The notes beneath the pieces were generated by a model. It saw only the letters and a list, made by a program, of their open reading frames with translations. It was not told the DNA's origin and ran no database searches. From Calliopsis andreniformis (lineage: Eukaryota > Arthropoda > Insecta > Hymenoptera > Andrenidae): a stretch of 64,000 nucleotides of DNA. The translations under genes and the position numbers were made by a program. This document shows, one piece after another, positions 52,767 to 62,616 of this stretch (the stretch's first letter is position 1; each line of letters starts with the position of its first letter). The stretch lies in NCBI RefSeq assembly GCF_051401765.1, contig NW_027480422.1, positions 19,796,001 to 19,860,000 on the forward strand, given 5' to 3'.

Positions 52767-55700
52767 GCCCTAGAGTGAAGCCTAGATTGCCCGGAAAGTA
52801 GAAATGACCATTACCTCCACACTGTTTGCAATTATTCATTTTATACAATGGAAAGGCTGTTGTATTTGTATTGTATTTTATGCTTCTGGCGTAGACTTCT
52901 TAGGCCCTAACTATTCGATCTGGTGGAGCAACGCCCTAGGGTGAAGCCTAGGTTGCCCGGAACGTAGAAATGACCATACCTTTCACACTGGTTGCAATTA
53001 TTCCTGTTATACAAGGGAAAAACTGTTGTATTTATATTGTATTTTATGCTTCCGGCGTTGACTTCCTGGGACCTAACTATTCTATCTGGAGGAGCAACGC
53101 CCTAGAGTGAAGCCTAGGTTGCCCGGAATGCAGAAATGACCATCACTTTCACACTGGTGGCAATTATTCCTGTTATACGATGGAGACTGTTGTATTTTTA
53201 ATGTACTTTATGCTTCTGGCGTTGACTTCTAGGGCCCTATGTATTCGATCTGGTGGAGCAATGCCTCAGTGTTAAGTCTAGGATGCCCGGAACGTAGAAA
53301 TGGCCGTTACTTTCACACTGGTAGCAATTACTCATTTTATACGATGGAAAAACTGTTGTACATATATCGTATTTTATGCTTCTGGCATTGACTTCTTAGG
53401 CCATAACTATTCGATCTGGTGGAGCAACGCCATAGCGTGAAGCCTAGGTTGCCCGGAACGTAGAAATAACCATTACTTCCACACTGTTTGCAATTATTCC
53501 TGTTATACAAGGGAATAACTGTTGTATTTATACTGCAGTTTATGCTTCTGGCGTTGACTTCTTGGTCCCTAACTATTCGATCTGGCGGAACAACGCCCTA
53601 GAGTGAATCCTACGTTGCCCGGAACGTAGAAATGACCATCACTTTCACACTGGTTGCAATTATTCCGGTTATACGATGGAGAAACTGTTGGATCTATTTT
53701 GTATTTTATGCTTCTGCCGTTGACTTCTTAGGTCCTAACTATTGGATCTGGTGGAGCAACGCCCTCTGGTGAAGCCCAGGTTGCCCGGAACGTAGAAATG
53801 ACCATAACTTTCATACTGATTGCAATTATTCGTATTACACGATGGAAAATCTGTTGTATTTATATTGTATTTTAACCTTCTGGCGTTGGCTTCTAAGGCC
53901 GTAGCTATTCGATGTGGTGCACCAACGCCCTGGAGTGAAGCCTAGGTTGCCCTGATCGTAGAAATGACCATATCTTTCATACTGATTGCAATTATTCGTG
54001 TTATACGATGGAAAATCTGTTGTATTTATATTGTATTTTAACCTTCTGGCGTTGACTTCTAAGGCCGTAGCTGTTCGATCTGGTGGAGCAACGCCCTAGA
54101 GAGAAGCCTAGGTTGCCCGGAACGTAGAAATGACCATTAGGTTCAGGCATGTTGCAATTGTTCCTGTTATACGATGAAAGAACTGTTGCATTGTTATTGT
54201 GTTTTATGCGTCTGGAGTTGTTTTCTCAGGCCCTAACTATTCGACCTGGTGGACCAACGCCAAAGAGTGAAGCCTAGGTTACCCGGAACGTAGAAATGAC
54301 CAGTACTTTCACACTGGTTGCAATTATTCGTATTATACGATGGAAAAACTGTTGTATTTATATTGTATTTTATGCTTCTGGTGTAGACTTCTTAGGCCGT
54401 AGCTATTCGAACTGGAGGAACAACGCCATAGAGTTAAGTCTAGCATGCCCGGAACGTAGAAATGGCCATTGCTTTCACACTGGTTGCACTTATTCGTTTG
54501 ATACGATGGAAAAGCTCTTGTACATATATCGTATTTTAAGCTTCTGGCATTGACTTCTTAGGCCCTAACTATTGGATCTGGTGGAGCAACGCCTCGAGTG
54601 AAGCCTAGGTTGCCCGGAACGTAGAAATGACCATAACCTTCATACTGATTGCAATTATTCGTTTTATACGATGGAAAAACTGTTATATTTATATTGTATT
54701 TTAACATTCTGGCGTTGACTTCTAAGGCTGTAGCTATTCGATGTGGTGCAGCAACGCCCTGGAGTGAAGCCTAGGTTGCCCTGATCGTAGAAATGACCAT
54801 ATCTTTCACACTGGTTGCAATTATTCCTGTTATACGATGGAAAAACTGTTGTATTTATATTGCAGTTTATGCTTATGGCGTTGACTTCTTAGTCCCTAAC
54901 TATTCGATCTGGTGGAGCAACGCCCAAGAGTGAAGTCTAGGTTGCACGGAACGTAGAAATGCCCATTTCTTTCACACTGGTTGTAATTATTCCTGTTATA
55001 CGATGGAATAACTGCTCTATTATTATTTTATTTTATGCTTCTGGCGTTGACTTCTTAGGCCCTAACTATTGGATCTGGTGGAGGAACGCCCTAGAGTGAA
55101 GCCTAGGTTGCCCGGAACGTGGAAATGACCATCACGTTCACATTTGTTGCAATTATTCCCGTTATACGATGGAAAAACTGTTGTATTTTTATTGTATTTT
55201 ATGTTTCGGGCGTTGACTTCTAAGGCCTTAGCTATTCTATCTGGTGGAGCAACGCCCTAGGGTGAAGCCTAGGTCGCCCGGAACGTAGAAATGACCATAC
55301 TTTTCACACTGGTTGCAATTATGCCAGTTATACGATGGTAAAAATGTTGTATTTTAATTGTATTTTATGCGTCTGGACTTGTTTTCTAAGGCCCCAACTA
55401 TTCGACCTGGTGGAGCAAAGCCCTAGAGTGACGTCTAGGTTGCACGGAACGTAGAAATGTCCATTTCTTTCACACTGGTTGTAATTATTCCTGTTATACG
55501 ATGGAATAACTGCTCTATTTTTATTTTATTTTATGCTTCTCGCGTTGACTTTTAAGGCCCTAGATATACGATCTGGTGGAGCATCGCCCTAGGGTGAAGC
55601 CTAGGTTGCCCGGAACGTAGAAATGACCATATCTTTCACAGTGTTTGCAATTATTCCTGTTATACGATTGAAAAACTGTTGTATTTATATTGTATTTTAT

Positions 55701-57395
55701 GCTTCTGGCGTTGACTTCTAAGGTCCTAACTATTGGATCTGTTGGAGCAACGCCCTAGGGTGAAGCCTAGGTTGCCCGGAACGTAGAAATGACCATACCT
55801 TTCACACTGGTTGCAATTATTCCTGTAATACGATGGAAAAGCTGTTGTATTTGTATTGTATTTTATGCTTCTGGCGTAGGCTTCTTAGGCCCAAACTATT
55901 CGATCTGGTGGAACGACGACCTAGAGTGAAGCCTAGGTTGCCCGTATCGTAGAAATGACCATATATTTCACACTGATTGCAATTATTCCTGTTATACAAG
56001 GGAAAAACTGTTGTATTTATATTGTATTTTATGCTCCTGGCGTTGACTTCTTAGGCCCTAACTATTCGATCTGGTCCAGCAACGCCCTAGAGTGAAGCCT
56101 AGGTTGCCCGGAATGCAGAAATGACTATCACTTTCACACTGGTGGCAATTATTCCTGTTATACGATGGAAAAACTTTTGTATTTATATTGTATTTTATGC
56201 TTCTGGCGTTGACTTCTAAGGTCCTAGCTATTGGATCTGGTGGAGCAACGCCCTAGAGTTAAGCCTAGGTTGCCCGGAATTTGGAAATGACCATGTCTTT
56301 CACACTGGTTGCAGTTATTCCTGTTATACGATGGGAAAACTGTTGTATTTATATTATATTTTATGCTTCAGACGTTGTCTTCTAAGGCCGTAGCTATTCG
56401 ATGTGGTGGAGCAACGCCCTAGAGTGAAGCCTAGGTTGCCTGGAACGTAGAAATGGCCATAACTATCCGACTGGTTGCAATTATTCATTTTATACAATGG
56501 AAAAACTGTTGTATTTATATTGTATTTTATAGTTTTGGCGTTGTCTTCGAGGGCCGTAGCTGTTCGATGTGGTTGAGCAACGCCCTAGAGTGAAGCCTAG
56601 GTTGCCCGGAACGTAGAATTGACCATAGCTTTCACACTGGTTGCAATTATTCCTCTTATACAAGGGAAAAACTGTTGTATTTATATTGTATTTTATGCTT
56701 CTGCCGTTGACTTCTTAGGCCCTAACTATACGATCTGGTAGAGCAACGCCCTAGAGTGAAGCCTAGGTTGCCCGGAATGTAGAAATGACCATCACTTTCA
56801 CACTGGTTGCAATTATTCTTGTTATACGATGGAAAAACAGTTATATTTATCTTGTATTTTATGCCTCTGGCGTTGACTCCTAAGACCGTAGCTATTCGAT
56901 GTCGTGGAGCAACGCCCTAGAGAGAAGCGTAGGTTGCCAGCAACGTAGAAATGACCATACCTTTCACACTGTTTGCAATTATTCCTGTTATACGATTGAA
57001 AAACTGTTGTATTTATATTGTATTTTATGCTTCTGGCGTTGACTTCTAAGGCCGCAGCTATTCGATGTGGTGGAGCAACGCCCCAGAGTGAAGCCTAGGT
57101 TGCCCGGAACGGAGAAATGACCATACCTTTCACACTGGTTGCAATTATTCCCGTTATACGATGGAAAAGCTGTTGTAGCTGTATTGTATTTTACGCTTCT
57201 GGCGTAGACTTCTTAGGTCCTAACTATTCGATCTGGTGGAACGACGCCCTAGAGTGAAGCCTATGTTGCCCGTGTCGTAGAAATGACCATATATTTCACA
57301 CAGGTTGCATATATTCCTGTTATACGATGGAAAAACTGTTGTATTTCTATTGTGTTTTATGCTTCTGGCGTTGATTTCTTAGGCGCTAACTATTA
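52767..57395 (+). repeat. Most divergent monomers of the window
   Basis: About 28 units with no long matching block elsewhere in the window. They carry many private changes: TTTTAACCTTCTGG (53873, 54040), TAGGTTCAGGCATG near 54138, GCGTCTGGAGTTGTTTTC near 54208, TTATTATTTTATTTTATGC near 55019, and GAGCAACGCCTCGAGTG near 54583. The phase stays near 166. A lack of recent copies and higher divergence fit an older part of the array, spared by recent amplification. No gene or mobile element is seen in it. Confidence 0.75.
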
Positions 57396-58415
57396 GATCT
57401 GGTGGAGCAACGCCCTAGAGAGAAGCCTAGATTGCCCGGAACGTAGAAATGACCATAACTATCAAACTGGTTGCAATTACTCGTTTTATACGATGGAAAG
57501 ACTGTTGTATTTATATTGTATTTTATAGTTATGGCGTTGTCTTCTAGGGCCGTAGCTATTCGATGTGGTTGAGCAATGCCCTAGAGTGAAGCCTAGGATG
57601 CCCGCAACGTAGAAATGACCATATCTTTCACACTGTCTGCAATTATTCCTGTTATACGATTCAAAAACTGTTGTATTTATATTGCATTTTATGCTTCTGG
57701 CGTTGACTTCTAAGGCCGGAGCTATTCGATTTGGTGGAGCAACGCCCTAGAGTGAAGCCTAGATTGCCCGGAACGTAGAAATGACCATAGCTTTCATACT
57801 GGTTGCAATTATTCGTTTTATACGATGGAAAAGCTGTTGTATTTATTTTGTATTTGGTGCTCCTGGCGTTGACTTCTTAGGCCCTAGCTATTGGATCTGG
57901 TGCGGCAGCGCCCTAGGGTGAAGCCTAGGTTGCCCGGAACGTGGAAATGACCATCACTTTCACACTGGTTGCAATTATTCCTGTTATACGATTGAAAAAC
58001 TGTTTTATCTATATTGTGTTTTATGCTTCTGGCGTTGACTTCTAAGGACGCAGCTAATCGATATGGTGGAGAAACGCCCTAGAGTGAAGCCTAGATTGCC
58101 CGGAAAGTAGAAGTGACCATACCTTTCACACTGGTTGCAATTATTCCTGTTATACGATGGAGAAGCTGTTGAATTTGTATTGTATTTTATGCTTCTGGCG
58201 TAGACTTCTCAGGCCCTAATTATTCGATCTGGTGGAGCATGTCCCTAGAGTGAAGCCTAGGTTGCCCGCAACGTAGAAATGACCATGTCTTTCACACTGT
58301 TTGCAATTATTCCTGTTATAAGGTTGAAAAACTGTTGTATTTGTATTGTATTTTATGCTTCTGGAGTAGACTTCTTAGGCCCTAACCATTCGATCTGGTG
58401 GAACGATGCTCTAGC

Positions 58416-58581
58416 GTGAAGCCTAGGTTGCCCGTATCGTAGAAATGACCATATCTTTCACACTGGTTGCAATTATTCCTGTTATACGATGGAAAAACTG
58501 TTGTATTTGTATTGTATTTTATGCTTCTGGCGTTGACTTCTTAGGCCCTAATTATTCGATCTGGTGGAGCAACGCCCTAGG
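58416..58581 (+). repeat. Representative near-consensus monomer, with its internal anatomy
   Basis: Chosen because it is close to the majority sequence and exactly 166 bp. Unit positions 1-26 and 140-166 are GC-rich and meet at the junction with the next unit. Positions 27-37 are the well conserved GAAATGACCAT. Positions 52-61 carry TTGCAATTAT. An A-tract (GAAAAACT) lies near 77-84. Positions 85-107 are AT-rich and contain two related words, TTGTATTT and TTGTATTTTA, about 11 bp apart. Positions 114-120 are GGCGTTG, 126-136 the palindrome-like TTAGG-C-CCTAA, and 155-161 CAACGCC. The same monomer occurs at 35016-35181 because both lie in the duplicated block with offset 23400. Confidence 0.9.
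58529..58576. other. Dyad symmetry: 7 bp outer arms around a 5 bp inner inverted repeat
   Basis: GGCGTTG at 58529-58535 is the exact reverse complement of CAACGCC at 58570-58576, with 34 bases between. Inside lies TTAGG-C-CCTAA at 58541-58551, a perfect 5 bp inverted repeat about one base. The arrangement recurs in most units; common variants change the left arm to GGCATTG or the right arm to CAATGCC, weakening one pair. The strand could extrude as a stem with a second small hairpin in its loop, or the dyad could be a binding site for a dimeric protein. The pairing is read directly; any function is inferred. Confidence 0.75.
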
Positions 58582-58597
58582 GTGAAGCCTAGGTTGC
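58569..58597. other. Imperfect hairpin across the monomer junction
   Basis: GCAA (58569-58572) and CCTAG (58576-58580) pair with CTAGG (58589-58593) and TTGC (58594-58597). This gives nine base pairs with a 3-base bulge (CGC) on the left arm and an 8-base loop containing GTGAAG. The left arm overlaps CAACGCC of the dyad just upstream, so the two structures are mutually exclusive. The junction is conserved in most units; the frequent CTAGGATGC and CTAGATTGC variants each lose one pair. No function is assigned. Confidence 0.7.
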
Positions 58598-61500
58598 CCG
58601 GAACGTAGAAATGACCATAACTTTCATACTGGTTGCAATTATTCGTTTTATACCGTGGAAAGACTGTTGTATTTATATTGTATTTTATAGTTAATGGCGA
58701 TGTCTTCTAGGGCCGTAGCTATCCGATGTGGTTGAGCAACGCCCTAGAGTGAAGCCTCGGTTGCCCGAAACGTATAAATGACCATAGCTTTCATACTTGT
58801 TGCAATTATTCCTGTTATACAAGGGAAAAACTGTTGTATTTATATTGTATTTTATGCTTCTGGCGTTGACTTCTTAGGCCCTAACTATTCGATCTGGTGG
58901 AGCATGGCCCTAGAGTGAAGCCTAGGTTGCACGTAACGTAGAAATGCCCATTACTTTCACACTGGTGGTAATTATTCCTGTTATACGATGGAATAACTGT
59001 TGTATTTTTGTTTTATTTTGTGCTTCTGGCGTTGACTTCTAAGTTCCTAGCTATTCGGTCTGGTGGAGCAACGCTCGATAGTGAAGCCTAGGTTGCCCAG
59101 AACTGAGAAATGACCATCACCTTCACTCTGGTTGCAATTATTCCTGTTATACGATGGAAAAACTGTGTTATTTATATTGTATTTTATGCTTCTGGCGTAG
59201 GCTTCTTAGGCCCTAACTATTCGATCTGGGGGAACCACGCCCTAGACTGAAGCCTAGGTTGCCCGGAACGTACAAATGACCATCACTTTCACACTGGTTG
59301 CAATTATTCCTGTTATACGATGGAAAAAGTGTTGTATTTATATTGTATTTTATGCTTCTGGCGTTGACTTCTAAGGCCGCAGCTATTCGATGTGGTGGAG
59401 CAACGCCCTAGAGTGAAGCCTAGGTTGCCCGGAACGTAGAAATGACCATAGCTTTCACACTGGTTGCAATTACTCGTTTTATACGATGGAAAGACTGTTG
59501 TATTTATATTGTATTTTATAGTTATGGCGTTGACTTCTTAGGCCCTAACTATTCGATCAGGTGGAGCAACGCCCTAGTGTGAAGCCTAGGTTGCCCGGAA
59601 CGTAGAAATGACCATAACTTTCATACTGGTTGCAATTATTCGTTTTATACGATGGAAAAACTGTTGTATTAATTTTGTATTTGGTGCCTCTGGCGTTGAC
59701 TTCTTAGGCCCTAACTATTCGATGTGGTTGAACAACGCCCTAGAGTGAAGCCTAGATTGCCCGGAACGTAGAAATGACCATAGCTTTCATACTGGTTGCA
59801 ATTATTCGTTTTATACGATGGAAAAACTGTTGTATTTATTTTGTATTTGGTGCTCCTGGCGATGACTTCTTAGGCCCTAGCTATTGGATCTGGTGCGGCA
59901 GCGCCCTAGGGTGTAGCCTAGGTTGCCCGGAACGTGGAAATGACCATAACTATCAGACTGGTTGCAATTACTCGTTTTATACGATGGAACGACTGTTGTA
60001 TTTATATTGTATTTTATAGTTATGGCGTTGTGTTCTAGGGCCGTAGCTATTGGATGTGGTTGAGCAACGCCCTAGAGTGAAGCCTAGGATGCCCGCAGCG
60101 TAGAAATGACCATATCTTTCACACTGTTTGCAATTATTCATATTATACAGTGGAAAAACAGTTGTATTTATATTGCATCTTATGCTTCTGGCATTGACTT
60201 CTAAGGCCCTAACTATTCAATGTGGTGGAGCAACGTCCTAGAGTGAAGCCTTGGTTGCCCGGAACGTAGAAATGACCATAGCTTTCACACTGGTTGCAAT
60301 TATTCCTGTTATACAAGAGAAAAACTGTTGTATTCATATTGTATTTTATGCTTCTGGCGTTGACTTCTTAGGCCCTATCTATTCGATCTGGCGGAGCAAC
60401 GCCCTAGAGTGTAGCCTAGGTTGCCCGGAATGTGGAAATGACCATCACTTTCACACTGGTTGCAATTATTCTTGTTATGCGATCGAAAAACTGTTGTATT
60501 TATTTTCCATTTTATGCCTCTGGCGTTGACTCCTAAGGCCGTAGGTATTCGATGTGGTGGAGCAACGCCCTAGAGTGAAGCCTAGGTTGCCCGGAACGTA
60601 TAAATGACCATAGCTTTCATACTTGTTGCAATTATTCCTGTTATACGAGGGAAAAACTGTTGTATTTATATTGTATTTTATGCTTCTGGCGTTGACTTCT
60701 TAGTCCCTAACTATTCGATCTGGTGGAGCATGGCCCTAGAGTGAAGCCTAGGTTGCACGGAACGTAGAAATGCCCATTACTTTCACACTGGTGGTAATTA
60801 TTCCTGTTATACGATGGAAAAAGTGTTGTATTTATATTGTATTTTATGCTTCTGGCGATGACTTCTAAGGCCGCAGCTATTCGATGTGGTGGAGCAACGC
60901 CCTAGAGTGAAGCCTAGGTTGCCCGGAACGTAGAAATGACCATAGCTTTCACACTGGTTGCAATTACTCGTTTTATACGATGGAAAGACTGTTGTATTTA
61001 TATTGTATTTTATAGTTATGGCGTTGTCTTCTAGGGCCGTAGCTATTGGATCTGGCGGACCAACGCCCTAGAGTGAAGCAAAGGTTGCCAGGAATGTAGA
61101 AATGTCCATCACTTTCACACTGGTTGCAATTATTCTTGTTATACGATCGAAAAACTGTTGTATTTATTTTGCATTTTATGCCTCTGGCGTTGACTCCTAT
61201 GGCCGTAGCTATTCGGTGTGGTGGAGTAACGCCCTAGAGTGAAGCCTAGGTTGCCCGGAACGTATAAATGACCATAGCTTTCATACTTGTTGCAGTTATT
61301 CCTGTTATACAAGGGAAGAACTGTTGTATTTATATTGTATTTTATGCTTCTGGCGTTGACTTCTTAGTCCCTAACTATTCGATCTGGTGGAGCATGGCCC
61401 TAGAGTGAAGCCTAGGTTGCACGGAACTTAGAAATGCCCATTACTTTCACACTGGTGGTAATTATTCCTGTTATACGATGGAAAAAGTGTAGTATTTATA

Positions 61501-61765
61501 TTGTATTTTATGCTTCTGGCGTTGACTTCTAAGGCCGCAGCTATTCGATGTGGTGGAGCAACGCCCTAGAGTGAAGCCTAGGTTGCCCGGAACGTAGAAA
61601 TGACCATAGCTTTCACACTGGTTGCAATTACTCGTTTTATACGATGGAAAGACTGTTGTATTTATATTGTATTTTATAGTTATGGCGTTGTCTTCTAGGG
61701 CCGTAGCTATTGCATCTGGCGGACCAACGCCTTAGAGTGAAGCCTAGGTTGCCCGGAACGTAGAA

Positions 61766-62616
61766 ATGACCATAACATTCATACTGGTTGCAATTATTTC
61801 TGTTATACAAGGGAAAAACTGTTGTATTTTTATTGTATTTTATGCTTCTGGCGTTGACTTCTTAGGCCCTAACCATTCGATCTGGTGGAGCAACGCCCTA
61901 GAGTGAAGCCTAGGTTGCACGGAACGTAGAAATGACCATTACTTCCTCACTGTTTGCAATTATTCATTTTATACAATGGAAAAACTGTTGTATTTATATT
62001 GTTTTTTATAGTTATGGCGTTCACTTCTAAGGCCGTAGCTATTCGATGTGGTGGAGCAATGCCCTAGAGTGAAGCCTAGGATGCCCGAAACGTAGAAATG
62101 ACCATATCTTTCACACTGTTTGCAATTATTCCTGTTACACGATTCAAGAACTGTTGTACTTATATTGTATTTTATGCTTCTGGCGTTGACTTCTAAGGCA
62201 GCAGCTATTCGATGTGGTGGAACGACGCCCTCGGGTGCAGCCTAGGTTGCCCGTATCGTAGAAATAACCATAACATTCATACTGGTTGCAATTATTTCTG
62301 TTATACAAGGGAAAAACTGTTGTATTTTTATTGTATTTTATGCTTCTGGCGTTGACTTCTTAGGCCCTAACCATTCGATCTGGTGGAGCAACGCCCTAGA
62401 GTGAAGCCTAGGTTGCACGGAACGTAGAAATGACCATTACTTCCTCACTGTTTGCAATTATTCATTTTATACAATGGAAAAACTGTTGTATTTATATTGT
62501 TTTTTATAGTTATGGCGTTCACTTCTAAGGCCGTAGCTATTCGATGTGGTGGAGCAATGCCCTAGAGTGAAGCCTAGGATGCCCGAAACGTAGAAATGAC
62601 CATATCTTTCACACTG
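61766..62616 (+). repeat. 3-monomer-offset local duplication
   Basis: About 353 bp (61766-62118) recurs at 62264-62616, offset 498. Shared landmarks are ACCATAACATTCATACTGG, then GTTGCACGGAACG, then CTTCCTCACTG and GGCGTTCACTTC. Between the copies lies one unit with GCCCTCGGGTGCAGCC. The same landmark order occurs near 3680, 10820, 38370 and 44340, so this is a favoured group of units. Confidence 0.8.

Larger units (their letters stand above)
57396..62131 (+). repeat. 4.7 kb segment with a distant copy, right copy
   Basis: Collinear with 33996-38731 throughout. It spans the boundary between segment X and the 36-unit block, in the same order as on the left. It therefore copies the arrangement flanking X copy 2, not that of X copy 1. 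Its left flank is the divergent region and its right flank is a mosaic. It is separated from its source by about 18.7 kb. Confidence 0.87.
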
